Positions 16,492 through 23,487 are shown, numbered from the stretch's first letter. The stretch is DNA of 64,000 nucleotides from an uncultured Christensenella sp. (GCA_910579525.1 CAJTUK010000002.1:186001-250000); one strand, 5' to 3'. Notes: generated from the letters alone by a model not told the origin. Program-made: numbers and translations.

Positions 16492-17228
16492 TTTGCGCCT
16501 CCGTGAATAAATAATTTTTCGACGCGCTTTTGCTTGTCGCGGTTGTTTAAGTGCGTCGTTATTTCGTGTTGCCAAATACAAACGAAGTCGTCGGGCGCGG
16601 TGTATTCGCTTACGATTACGATATGACCCGCCGCCGTTTGCTTCCTGCACCAATTCCAAAACTCCGCCGTATCGAATTTGCCGCCGCCGTAACCGATACC
16701 GTCCGAATACGGCGGGTCGCAATAAACAAGCACGCGCTCCCGTTCGGGGAGTCGCAATTCCCGATAATCGGCGTTGCCGACAAGGATATTGCGCAAGGCG
16801 GGTAATTGACGGCGAAAATTCTCGCGTGCTTCGATAAAGTAATTTCGCGTTTTGCCGCCTTTTATGACTGCCGTCGCACCATAGCAACCGCCGTACACGC
16901 GGGCATTGTAAGAGCCGAATAAAAGCACCGCCGCCCGATACCAACGGGCGTATTTGTCGGGGTTGTCCCGCACGTCGTAATATTCGGCGCGGGTCGGCGT
17001 TTCCAATTCGTCCAAAAGTGCGGGGTTTTCGCGGCACGTTTCGACGAGTTCGCATACAAGCGGGTCAATATCGTTGCCGAGCCTGTATTCGCATTGTATT
17101 TTATCAATCACGTTAAAACCGCCCGCAAACGGCTCGACGTACTGCTTGATGTTGTACGCGGATATGTAGCGTTGCAAAATCGGGATGATTTCGTTTGCGA
17201 TTTTTGCCTTACTGCCGATGTATTTCAT
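16470..17228 (-). CDS. Dam-like N6-adenine DNA methyltransferase (D12 class)
   Basis: A 252-residue class alpha methyltransferase. Motif order fits D12/Dam: the N-terminal KYIGSKAK element, PFAGG (residues 33-37, AdoMet binding), LGNDIDP (acidic AdoMet contact), and catalytic DPPY (171-174). Dam relatives methylate GATC, but the specificity here cannot be read from sequence. It starts at ATG 17228 after the Rep gene. It may protect phage DNA from restriction or mark replicated DNA; no cognate nuclease is adjacent. Confidence 0.9.
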   Translation of the reverse strand: MKYIGSKAKIANEIIPILQRYISAYNIKQYVEPFAGGFNVIDKIQCEYRLGNDIDPLVCELVETCRENPALLDELETPTRAEYYDVRDNPDKYARWYRAAVLLFGSYNARVYGGCYGATAVIKGGKTRNYFIEARENFRRQLPALRNILVGNADYRELRLPERERVLVYCDPPYSDGIGYGGGKFDTAEFWNWCRKQTAAGHIVIVSEYTAPDDFVCIWQHEITTHLNNRDKQKRVEKLFIHGGAKWHKYTT

Positions 17229-17232
17229 TTTT

Positions 17233-18102
17233 TCACTCCTTGCGTTTCATTTTGACGTACACATACGCGCCCGTCGTGTATTCGCTTGTTTTCTTTGTGA
17301 TGTCCGTCATTTGATAGCCCTTGTAAAGTCCCTCAAAAACGGAATAGGGGTTGACCTTGTCGTACATAATGCGGTTTACCTTGCGCCGCGTAAACTTTGT
17401 GTCCGATACTGTGATTTGCGGCTTTTTCAAGTTCTTTGACGCGACGTATCGTTTGAGTCCTTTCGGGTCTTTCATACAATACCGCGCCATACCCTCGTAA
17501 CCGCTGTCGTCCGCAACGAGCCGACGTACATTGTTGCGCCCGCCGTTGCCCCATAAGTCCTCCATTTTGTCGCGGTCGGCAAAGTTCGTTACGAGGTGAT
17601 GGTGCATACGGTGTTTGCCTTTCTTTTCGTCGTTTTCAAATTCCGTCCAATAAACGTATTTGAACGGCGGGAAGTTGTGTCGTTCGGCATAGTGCTTTAA
17701 TCTGCGAATAAACTTTTGTATTTCCTTTTGTGCGTCCGCATACGTTTTCGGGAGTCGCTTCTCGCTGTAAGTGAACGTCGCCCAAAAGTCCGCGTCGGTA
17801 AAATTCGCATTGATAAGCCGTACAACGGTTTTGACTGCATTTTTGTAATTGAGCCGCTTTTGCGCTTCGCGGCTTTCCTTTGTTTTCCTTGCCCTTGATG
17901 TAGACGTGTGTGTTTCCCATATCGGGTAAACCTCGACTTCAAGCACGTTGCCGCTTTTAATCGTCTTTGTTCGATACTTGACGATGTGCGGGTCGGATAG
18001 CGATTGCAAGAGAGCGTCGCTTTCCGCTTCCCGCGCTTCGTCGCCGAATATCTCGTCATAGTTGTATTTGTGCGGGTCGAGTGTGTAGTAGCGTTTTGCC
18101 AT
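17233..18102 (-). CDS. HUH-type rolling-circle replication initiator (Rep)
   Basis: A 289-residue protein starting at ATG 18102 behind GGAGGCAAT. Three Rep motifs are visible: ATFTY (about 108-112, motif 1), HRMHHHLV (164-171; the metal-binding HUH pair is H167/H169) and YEGMARYCMKD (202-212; Y208 is the likely nicking tyrosine followed by Lys). This matches Rep/G2P-like rolling-circle initiators found in some clostridial phages and plasmids. The upstream leader carries G-runs and is opposed by a short antisense transcript; a ribbon-helix-helix gene precedes it. Together this suggests plasmid-like replication control. Confidence 0.8.
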   Translation of the reverse strand: MAKRYYTLDPHKYNYDEIFGDEAREAESDALLQSLSDPHIVKYRTKTIKSGNVLEVEVYPIWETHTSTSRARKTKESREAQKRLNYKNAVKTVVRLINANFTDADFWATFTYSEKRLPKTYADAQKEIQKFIRRLKHYAERHNFPPFKYVYWTEFENDEKKGKHRMHHHLVTNFADRDKMEDLWGNGGRNNVRRLVADDSGYEGMARYCMKDPKGLKRYVASKNLKKPQITVSDTKFTRRKVNRIMYDKVNPYSVFEGLYKGYQMTDITKKTSEYTTGAYVYVKMKRKE

Positions 18103-18377
18103 ATTGCCTCCGATAAATTGCTTTAACGTAAAAGACAAAGAATAGCCAAAAAAGCGGGGGACAACACGCGGGGGCTAAAATGGGGCTTGTTCTTTCTTTA
18201 TCGAGTTTATCAAACGCCCCCGATGTTTTCCCCCGCCGCCCCCTTTCTCGACCCCCGATGTAGTTTACCGATAAGGGGAAGGAGCGCGGGGCGCGTTGTC
18301 TTTTTTCCTGCTTGCGTCGTTGATACGATAATACTTCATTACGAGGACGCAAAAGCACGGTTTTTGTATGCAAAACA
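18103..18377. other. rep leader with clustered G-runs; candidate replication origin
   Basis: This non-coding stretch carries G-runs on the plus strand at 18156-18160, 18170-18174 and 18182-18185, then C-runs (G-runs on the minus strand) at 18217-18221, 18230-18234, 18239-18243 and 18252-18256. The four minus-strand runs could form a G-quadruplex; the first group can pair with the second (GCGGGGG with CCCCCGC). Such structure next to a rolling-circle Rep gene is compatible with a double-strand origin or a leader switch; no nick site can be named. Confidence 0.45.
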
Positions 18378-18406
18378 TTGACACTTCGCCGCCGATGTGG
18401 TATAAT
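18378..18406 (+). promoter_or_regulatory. Perfect consensus promoter, antisense to the phage operon
   Basis: Plus strand: TTGACA (18378-18383), 17-bp spacer, TATAAT (18401-18406). It is directed away from rep and towards the ribbon-helix-helix gene, against all phage genes around it. Transcription should start near 18413. Confidence 0.9.
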
Positions 18407-18412
18407 ATTATC

Positions 18413-18491
18413 GGTTTGATTGATACGCATTTTGTGTCAAGTTTCGCGGGCGGTCGGAAGTGCCAATTTCGACCGCCCGTTCCTTGTCTTT
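18413..18491 (+). ncRNA. Candidate counter-transcribed RNA opposite the rep leader (about 75 nt)
   Basis: Between a consensus plus-strand promoter and a hairpin terminator, about 75 nt are transcribed without an ORF. The transcript is complementary to the mRNA leader between the ribbon-helix-helix gene (ends 18505) and rep (starts 18102). In pMV158-type plasmids a 50-nt antisense RNA sits at exactly this point between copG and repB and blocks Rep synthesis. By that analogy I infer a copy-control RNA; expression is not shown. Confidence 0.6.
18447..18491 (+). terminator. Terminator of the antisense RNA
   Basis: Stem CGGGCGGTCG (18447-18456) pairs perfectly with CGACCGCCCG (18470-18479), loop of 13 nt, followed by the T-rich tail TTCCTTGTCTTT. 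On the minus strand no T-tract follows, so it acts on the plus-strand transcript. Confidence 0.65.
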
Positions 18492-18504
18492 AATTGTGGT
18501 TTAT

Positions 18505-18786
18505 TTACTTGTTGCCGTTCGGCGTTCTTGCGTCGTCGGCTTTTTCTTTTGCTTCGATTGTGGATAACCGAGCGTCGAGCGCGGCGACCGCTTGCCGCAC
18601 AAAGTCGCTTTTACTTAAATAGCCGAGTTTTCGCAATGCTTCGGGCGCGAATACGCGCTCGGCAACGTCGCGGGGTATTTCGACTGTAAGATTGTACAAG
18701 CCTTTTACGCGGCGACGTTCGCGTTTCTTTGCCGCTTCCGCCGTCGGTGCGGGGTTGTCCGCATTTTGCCATAAAAAGGCGTACAT
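18505..18786 (-). CDS. Ribbon-helix-helix protein (CopG-like role proposed)
   Basis: A 93-residue frame. The segment YNLTVEIPRDVAERV (strand plus first helix) and LSKSDFVRQAVAALDARL (second helix with the typical S..FVR.A pattern) indicate a ribbon-helix-helix DNA-binding domain at about residues 31-76, with an extra FAPEALRKLG insertion. The start at ATG 18786 has only a weak upstream GGCGG, and the frame overlaps the XRE gene by 176 nt. It may begin internally or be reached by frameshift from the XRE frame. It lies upstream of the antisense RNA and rep, the place of copG in pMV158-type plasmids. Confidence 0.65.
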   Translation of the reverse strand: MYAFLWQNADNPAPTAEAAKKRERRRVKGLYNLTVEIPRDVAERVFAPEALRKLGYLSKSDFVRQAVAALDARLSTIEAKEKADDARTPNGNK

Positions 18787-19078
18787 CGTGGTTTATAGCC
18801 GCCGCAAGTTCGGCGGGCGACATCTTTGCGTCGAGTCCTTCGATTTTGATTGTAGGCGGCGGCGCAAGCGTGATTTCGTCGCGGTCGTAAATATCGAGCG
18901 GGTCGCAAGCGAGCGTTTTACATATCGTTGCAAGCGTTGGCGGCGTGGGTAAGCAAACGCCGTTTACGAATTTACTCATTAAAGACGTATCGACTCGCGG
19001 GTCGGTTTTGCGTACCTTTTCGGCAACCGCCTTTTGCATTACGCCGCGTTGTATCATTAGTTTTTTGTAACGGGGCAT
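18611..19078 (-). CDS. XRE-family helix-turn-helix regulator
   Basis: A 155-residue frame starting at ATG 19078 behind GGAGGTACATA and overlapping the HAD stop. Residues 1-65 are a Cro/cI-type helix-turn-helix (MQKAVAEKVRKTDPRVDTSLMSKFVNGVCLPTPPTLATICKTL). Up to about residue 105 the sequence looks protein-like (MSPAELAAAINHDVRLFMAKCG); the last 45 residues are Arg/Ser-rich and look like an out-of-frame reading of the overlapping ribbon-helix-helix gene. Either the real protein is shifted by +1 into that frame, or the two genes truly overlap. Confidence 0.65.
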   Translation of the reverse strand: MPRYKKLMIQRGVMQKAVAEKVRKTDPRVDTSLMSKFVNGVCLPTPPTLATICKTLACDPLDIYDRDEITLAPPPTIKIEGLDAKMSPAELAAAINHDVRLFMAKCGQPRTDGGSGKETRTSPRKRLVQSYSRNTPRRCRARIRARSIAKTRLFK

Positions 19079-19638
19079 TATGTACCTCCCGCCGCCGATG
19101 TGGGCGGCTCGTCCGCCTTGTCGATAAGTTTCAAGGCGTAATATTCGCGCAACGCAAGGAATACGTCGCAATCGTAGCATTTACCCGCCGCCCGAATATC
19201 GGGGCAATAACAATGAGCGTCGCATAAATCACGGCGGGCGACTACTTCCGCCGCCTTGTATGGTATCGCGTATTCGTCGTTTTCGCCGATACCAACCACG
19301 CGGCGCGGGTTGACCGCATTTGTGTCGACGTATATATCCGCGTAAATCTTGCGCGTATCGCCGCCGTAACGGTTGATATTATCGGGGACGTTTTCGTTGA
19401 TGTAGTCAAACACAATGCCGCGCTCTTTGCACCACGCAACCGCCGCGTCCAAAAGTGCGCCGTTTCTGCAAGTGTGCAAAATAATGATGTTTCCCGCCGC
19501 CGCAAGTTTCTTTATATAATATAAGGAATAGGGGAGCGGCTCGCCGATGTTCGGGTATGCGTCTTTGCATAGTGTACCGTCAAAGTCGACGGCAACGATT
19601 TTCGGGGTTTTTATTATTTTCTTTTGGTCTTTTTGCAT
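19078..19638 (-). CDS. HAD-superfamily phosphatase with Cys cluster
   Basis: A 186-residue protein starting at ATG 19638 (MQKDQKKIIKTPKIVAVDFDGTL) behind AAAGGAG. HAD motif I DFDGT has its nucleophile Asp near residue 18. Motif II is seen in IILHTCRNG (Thr), and the KIYADIYVDTNA segment gives the acidic C-terminal motif. The family acts on small phosphorylated metabolites, often nucleotides in phages. The C-terminal tail carries CDAHCYC and CYDCD, likely a structural zinc site not usual for the family. The stop overlaps the XRE start (TAATG). Confidence 0.8.
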   Translation of the reverse strand: MQKDQKKIIKTPKIVAVDFDGTLCKDAYPNIGEPLPYSLYYIKKLAAAGNIIILHTCRNGALLDAAVAWCKERGIVFDYINENVPDNINRYGGDTRKIYADIYVDTNAVNPRRVVGIGENDEYAIPYKAAEVVARRDLCDAHCYCPDIRAAGKCYDCDVFLALREYYALKLIDKADEPPTSAAGGT

Positions 19639-19823
19639 TTGTCCGCTCCTTTGCAATACTGCGGGCGGTCGGGCGGTGTGATTTTTAACCACAAACCCGC
19701 CGCGCCGTTAAACGCGCTTGTAAGCCCGCCCGTGCGGTCGGTTGTTAATTCGATTGTCGAGTCGGGGTTTTTGTTGATAGCGTTTATAAGTTCGCCGAGT
19801 TCTTTTATTGTGTACTTTTCCAT
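19614..19823 (-). CDS. Small hypothetical phage protein, 69 aa
   Basis: Starts at ATG 19823 (MEKYTIKELGELINAINKN) behind GGAGG and overlaps the HAD gene by 25 nt. The sequence is alpha-beta in character with a basic, Cys-containing tail (YCKGADKCKKTKRK). I do not recognise it. Coupled position in the early operon and good ribosome site make it a real gene. Confidence 0.6.
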   Translation of the reverse strand: MEKYTIKELGELINAINKNPDSTIELTTDRTGGLTSAFNGAAGLWLKITPPDRPQYCKGADKCKKTKRK

Positions 19824-20044
19824 TATTCCGCCTCCTTCGCGGGTTGTATTTCGCCGATAGTGTAACCGTACTTTTTGCAAAGTTTTTGTAACCGCTTAAA
19901 AAAGCGTTTTGTCTTTGTGATGTCTGCCCGCATAGTGAGCCGCACTTGCCCGCCGCTTCCGTCGGGTTTCGGCATTGTGGGCGTTATTGTTTGTTCAATC
20001 GGTATCGTAAAGGCAACGTCGACGCGTTGCGGTAAACTTGTCAT
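19823..20044 (-). CDS. Hypothetical phage protein, 73 aa
   Basis: Starts at ATG 20044 (MTSLPQRVDVAFTIP) behind GGAGGTTTGAT; its stop overlaps the next start. Strand-rich N-terminus and a basic helix (KTKRFFKRLQKLCKKYGYTIGEI). Function unknown. Confidence 0.6.
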   Translation of the reverse strand: MTSLPQRVDVAFTIPIEQTITPTMPKPDGSGGQVRLTMRADITKTKRFFKRLQKLCKKYGYTIGEIQPAKEAE

Positions 20045-20045
20045 A

Positions 20046-20564
20046 TCAAACCTCCACGCGAAAACCGTCGGAATACGCAAGCGCGATTACGATTGCGCCC
20101 TTGCTGTTCGTGGATATTGCAACCTTCACGCGCCCGAAGTTTAAGTTCGCTTTTTCGACCTGCGCGTCGATTACGGCAACGCCGCAATTAAATAAAAGAT
20201 TGTAAAGCGCGTCGGTGTATTCGACCCCGCGTTCTTTCGTAAAGTAAGCCGATACATCGTCAAGGGCTTTGCGCAATTTGTTGATGTTCTTTTCGCGCTT
20301 TTCCGCCCGTTCGAGTTCCGCTTGATATTCGCGGGCTTGCGGGCAATCGCATTGTCGCGTTGCCGCTTCGTTCGCCGCTTCCGCGTCGGCGTATTTGTCG
20401 ACGGGGAGTATCTGCCGCCCGCAAAAGCGGCACGTCGGCAAAATAGGGGAGTCGGGCGAGCCGCCGCCCTGCGACGCTTTCGCGTGTTCGATGTTGTGCT
20501 CCTGCGCGTCCGCGATTGCGTCGGCGTATTCGGGTTGATACCCGTTGAGCGGGTTGTTTGTCAT
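20046..20564 (-). CDS. Hypothetical protein with zinc motif, 172 aa
   Basis: Starts at ATG 20564 (MTNNPLNGYQPEYADAI) behind GGAGGTATAT. It contains CRFCGR (about residues 45-50) and a downstream CDC, which could together bind zinc, then a charged helix (AELERAEKREKNINKLRKAL) and an alpha-beta C-terminal domain. It resembles uncharacterised early proteins of clostridial phages. No enzyme motif is visible. Confidence 0.65.
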   Translation of the reverse strand: MTNNPLNGYQPEYADAIADAQEHNIEHAKASQGGGSPDSPILPTCRFCGRQILPVDKYADAEAANEAATRQCDCPQAREYQAELERAEKREKNINKLRKALDDVSAYFTKERGVEYTDALYNLLFNCGVAVIDAQVEKANLNFGRVKVAISTNSKGAIVIALAYSDGFRVEV

Positions 20565-20566
20565 TT

Positions 20567-20713
20567 CTATATACCTCCGTTTAATTTTTGTTGTTGTTTG
20601 GTGCAATTCCCTTTACATTTGCCGACGGGTACGCGGCACGTCAAGCAATAGTCGGGTTGCGGTTTTGGTGCGGGTTTCGATTTCTTTTTATTCGTCGGTT
20701 TTGTTTGCTTCAT
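20567..20713 (-). CDS. Small basic Cys-rich protein, 48 aa
   Basis: Starts at ATG 20713 (MKQTKPTNKKKSKPAPKP). The N-terminal half is Lys/Pro-rich; the C-terminal half holds CLTC and CKGNC, a possible mini zinc-binding or nucleic-acid-binding unit. It lies 2 nt upstream of the next gene's leader and overlaps the preceding gene by 26 nt. Confidence 0.5.
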   Translation of the reverse strand: MKQTKPTNKKKSKPAPKPQPDYCLTCRVPVGKCKGNCTKQQQKLNGGI

Positions 20714-20948
20714 TTTCCGCCGCCTGTTTTTTAAGATGTTCGGTCGCAACTTCGATAAAGTCCGTTGCGGTTTCTATCGCCTTAAAATGCGCGTCGCGTC
20801 TGCTTCTTGCTTCGTCGTAAACGCGCACAATATAAGCGGTGTTTTTGTGTAAGTTTTCGAGCCGACGCTTTGCGGCGTTTATACATTCTTGAAGGTCGCC
20901 GTAAAACGAAAACCCGTTTTTTGTTTTCTTGTAACCGTATTTTGCCAT
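20688..20948 (-). CDS. Hypothetical helical protein, 86 aa
   Basis: Starts at ATG 20948 behind GGAGGCTTACA. After MAKYGYKKTKNGFSFYGDL it is almost entirely alpha-helical and charged, with coiled-coil character. Not recognised. It lies in the tightly packed early operon between a zinc-ribbon gene and the small Cys-rich gene. Confidence 0.6.
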   Translation of the reverse strand: MAKYGYKKTKNGFSFYGDLQECINAAKRRLENLHKNTAYIVRVYDEARSRRDAHFKAIETATDFIEVATEHLKKQAAENEANKTDE

Positions 20949-20960
20949 TGTAAGCCTCCT

Positions 20961-21554
20961 TTATTTCGGGTCGTGCTTTGGTGTAAAATCTACCGCGTAA
21001 GCCGTGCCGTGTTCGACGTTGTATGCGTGCAAGCGGTTTATTTCCGCTTCGTTCATTTGCGCCGCAATCGCAAGCGCGGTTTTGTAGTCGTCGTATATTC
21101 CGTCGTGGTATTTCGGGTCGCCCGCAAAAGGTATGTTATACTCGCGGCAAAATTCGTCTACTGTAAATTGCGTTGCGCCCGTATTGTCCCTTGATACCCA
21201 ATGTCCGCCGCCGATTTTGCGGTAAAGAAAAATTTTTATTGTGTGAAAATCGGACGGCTTCCATTCGAGCGTATCGACCGCGTCCTCGATTGCAAAAACG
21301 CGAAAACGGCGGACGGCGTAATTTTCGATGTGTATTGCTTCTGCTTCGACGCGGCATTGCGGGCATTTGAACGTAATACCGTTTATTGTTAATTCGCCTT
21401 TGCCTTCGCATACGCGGCAAGTGGGGTAAAAACTTTTCGACTCGGCGCGATGTATGCGATAGAATACGTCGCCGATATTTACGGCGCGGGGTGCGCTGTA
21501 CTGTATCGTCGCCGATTGTTGCGGGAAGGTCGGTTTATCGACAATGATTTTCAT
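20961..21554 (-). CDS. Hypothetical protein with zinc-ribbon-like CxxC pairs
   Basis: A 197-residue protein starting at ATG 21554; it overlaps the next upstream gene by 4 nt (ATGA type). CRVCEGKG (about residues 46-53) and CPQC (about 64-67) form a DnaJ-type half zinc ribbon. The C-terminal domain contains YDDYKTALAIAAQMNEAEINRL, a helix also found in phage proteins of unknown function. Probably a nucleic-acid or protein-binding early protein. Confidence 0.65.
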   Translation of the reverse strand: MKIIVDKPTFPQQSATIQYSAPRAVNIGDVFYRIHRAESKSFYPTCRVCEGKGELTINGITFKCPQCRVEAEAIHIENYAVRRFRVFAIEDAVDTLEWKPSDFHTIKIFLYRKIGGGHWVSRDNTGATQFTVDEFCREYNIPFAGDPKYHDGIYDDYKTALAIAAQMNEAEINRLHAYNVEHGTAYAVDFTPKHDPK

Positions 21555-21949
21555 AATGCGCCTCCGTCGTTTAATTGTTGTAATTCCGCCGATGTCGCTT
21601 CGATAGTTGCGCGGTACTTTTCGTTTTTTGCCGTCATTTCTGCAATGCGTTTTTCGTTACCTGCAATACAGTTTTCGAGCATTTCCTTTTTGTAAGCAAG
21701 AGCCGCCGTATAACTTTCGCAAAAATGTTTGTCGTAAATTTCCATATCCGATTTTTTGACGATGTTTGTCCTATGCCAACGGTTGAGCGGGTTTGTAAAG
21801 TCCTCCAACGGCTCGACGGCGTAGGTTTTCGGCGTTTCTTTGACGACGGCATATTCGGTTATTTCGCCGATACCGTAATAATGCATTGCAACGGCGTAAA
21901 GTTTTTTGATTTCCTGCGCCTGTTGCGGTGTAGTGGTTTGATTGTTCAT
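21551..21949 (-). CDS. Hypothetical coiled-coil protein, 132 aa
   Basis: Starts at ATG 21949 (MNNQTTTPQQAQEIKKL). N-terminal helix, a small strand-rich centre (KETPKTYAVEPLEDF) and a long C-terminal coiled coil (NCIAGNEKRIAEMTAKNEKY). Its initiation region is identical over 28 bp to that of the gene at 24501-24947. Function unknown. Confidence 0.65.
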   Translation of the reverse strand: MNNQTTTPQQAQEIKKLYAVAMHYYGIGEITEYAVVKETPKTYAVEPLEDFTNPLNRWHRTNIVKKSDMEIYDKHFCESYTAALAYKKEMLENCIAGNEKRIAEMTAKNEKYRATIEATSAELQQLNDGGAL

Positions 21950-21961
21950 TTTGTGCCTCCT
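21934..21961 (-). repeat. 28-bp repeated translation-initiation module, copy 1
   Basis: Identical to 24932-24959. It covers the AGGAGG site, the ATG and the first five codons (MNNQT). Two otherwise different genes therefore share the same start region. Confidence 0.85.
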
Positions 21962-22677
21962 TTAATTAAATCGAAAATTGATACTTGCGACCGTACCGAG
22001 TCGAGCCATTGCGTGCCGTCGGCGTATTCGGTCGGCGATATTTCAAACGCGATATAATCACGTTGTAACCGATACGCCGCAACCGCCGTCGAGCAACTGC
22101 CCGCGAACGCGTCCAATATCAAGTCGCCTTCGCGCGTGTGTTGCCGAATAATGCGGGATAGTAGGTCGGTCGGCTTTTGATTTTGGTGTATTTGTTTTTC
22201 GCCCGTAACTTTGTTGTATTTCCATATATCGTCGTATCGGGGCATTTCGGGGTTAAACGGGGCGCGTCCTTTGTTTGCGTAAATGATTATTTCGTACCGC
22301 TTGCCGTACTGCGCGTCAAGGTCGCCCGCCGTGTGGTTGCCTTTATCCCATATAATAAGGTTTTTTATAGTGAAGTACCGTTCGACTTGCTGTTTGAAAA
22401 AATCGACTTTGTCGCTCCCGCAAAACATATAAAGCGGGGTATTATCTTTCATTACATCGAATAAAAGGGGGACGAGGTCAATAATCAACTGTGGGTCGGT
22501 ATCGCCTTGAATTGCCTTGCAAAATTTATGTTGCTTGTCTTGCCGCCTGTGGGTTTTGTAGTCTATCAAATACGGCGGGTCGGTTATTACGCAATCGACG
22601 CGCATATCCTGCGCAATCATTTGCCGAATACCGTCAAGGCAATTCATATTGTAAACGCGGTTGCGGTCAAGTATCAT
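21946..22677 (-). CDS. DNA methyltransferase (N6-adenine or N4-cytosine, beta-type)
   Basis: A 243-residue methyltransferase with catalytic DPPY (residues 33-36) first and AdoMet-binding FAGSCST (191-197) last, i.e. the beta-class order. It ends in YIAFEISPTEYADG. It starts at ATG 22677. The ribosome site is replaced by a run of nine G (22684-22692) 6 nt upstream, so translation may depend on tract length. A 29-residue leader ORF with a normal GGAGG overlaps the start and may couple translation. Specificity unknown; no restriction endonuclease is adjacent. Confidence 0.9.
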   Translation of the reverse strand: MILDRNRVYNMNCLDGIRQMIAQDMRVDCVITDPPYLIDYKTHRRQDKQHKFCKAIQGDTDPQLIIDLVPLLFDVMKDNTPLYMFCGSDKVDFFKQQVERYFTIKNLIIWDKGNHTAGDLDAQYGKRYEIIIYANKGRAPFNPEMPRYDDIWKYNKVTGEKQIHQNQKPTDLLSRIIRQHTREGDLILDAFAGSCSTAVAAYRLQRDYIAFEISPTEYADGTQWLDSVRSQVSIFDLIKGGTK

Positions 22678-22756
22678 AAGATACCCCCCCCCGCAAGAGA
22701 GCCGCCGCCAACACGGGCAATATTAAAAGCGTTGTTATTCGTTTAAGCGTTTGCAT
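22667..22756 (-). CDS. Leader ORF (29 aa) spanning a G9 tract, overlapping the methylase start
   Basis: Starts at ATG 22756 with a good GGAGGCAACA site. It encodes a mostly hydrophobic peptide (MQTLKRITTLLILPVLAAAL) and stops at 22667, 8 nt inside the methylase. The G9 tract lies inside it. With nine G it ends as shown; loss of one G would put it in frame with the methylase and create an N-terminal fusion. Could be a real small membrane peptide, or a coupling device. Confidence 0.45.
   Translation of the reverse strand: MQTLKRITTLLILPVLAAALLRGGVSYDT
22684..22692 (-). repeat. Homopolymer G9 (minus strand) at a translation start
   Basis: Nine consecutive C on the plus strand, i.e. G9 in the mRNA, 7-15 nt before ATG 22677. 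Tracts of this length are prone to slipped-strand mispairing. Confidence 0.8.
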
Positions 22757-22780
22757 TGTTGCCTCCGTTTGCCGCTTCCG

Positions 22781-23487
22781 CTAATCGTATAAAAACGACG
22801 CTTGCGCAAATTCGTTTTCGATACGCAATGTCGCAATATCGAAGTAGTTTTTATCGAGTTCAAAACAAATATATTTACGCCGCAATTTGCGGGCGGCAAT
22901 AGCGGTTGTACCCCCCCCGCAAACCCGTCGAATATAACGTCGCCTTCGTGTGAAAACGTCGTTATAAGCCGTTGCAATAGCGGTATAGGCTTTTCGCAAG
23001 TGTGTACTTGCTTGACGACGCGGGCGTAATTCAACACGTCCGATATTGCCGTTTCGGGCGGGGCGGGGTTGCCTTTGATTGCAAGGTACATCGGCTCGTA
23101 TTGCGGGCGGGTATAATACCCGATACCGAAGTTATTTTTGACCCATATCGGCATTGACTTGATTTGAAAACCCGCCGTCCGTATCGCCTTTTCAAACGCG
23201 GGTATCGTCGCCCAAGACATAAACGATACAAGGAAGGTATCGGGTTTCAATAAGCGGTAACATTCCGTAAAATAGTCGCCGAGTAATTTGTCAAAGTCCG
23301 CCACCGATAAATTGTCGTTAAGTATTGCGCCGCGCTCGGCGGTGCGTTGCGGTACAAAATTGATGTTGTACGGCGGGTCGGTTAAAACCATATCGACGCA
23401 CTCGTTCGGCATTGCGCGCATTGCCGTTATGCAATCGGCGTTATACAAGCCGTTTGCGATGTATGCGCCGCCGCCCGTTACCATTTG
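22781..23487 (-). pseudogene. DNA methyltransferase interrupted at a G8 tract (possibly phase-variable)
   Basis: From ATG 23487 (behind AAGGAGCGG) the frame encodes a beta-class methylase with DPPY at residues 36-39. At residue 191, inside the AdoMet motif FAGG, a G8 tract (22911-22918) shifts the frame. The uninterrupted continuation (GTTAIAARKL, then FELDKNYFDIATLRIE) lies in the -1 frame and ends at 22781. One added G would restore the entire C-terminus. As written, the protein ends out of frame at 22735 after 250 residues, having lost the rest of motif I. Either slipped-strand phase variation (off state), decay, or a sequencing error. Confidence 0.85.
22911..22918 (-). repeat. Homopolymer G8 tract inside methylase motif I
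   Basis: Eight C on the plus strand. The frame on either side encodes the two halves of one methylase; a length of nine (or six) G would join them. Confidence 0.85.

Noticed and set aside
16492..17055. Long minus-strand frame in front of the DUF3850 protein
   Set aside because: It is an Arg-rich out-of-frame reading of the Dam-like methylase.
18056..18430. 124-codon minus-strand frame in the rep leader
   Set aside because: Covers G-runs and antisense RNA, no ribosome site, composition not protein-like.
18412..18440. Minus-strand promoter from TTGACA at 18440-18435
   Set aside because: No -10 at an acceptable distance (nearest TATTAT is 27 bp away).
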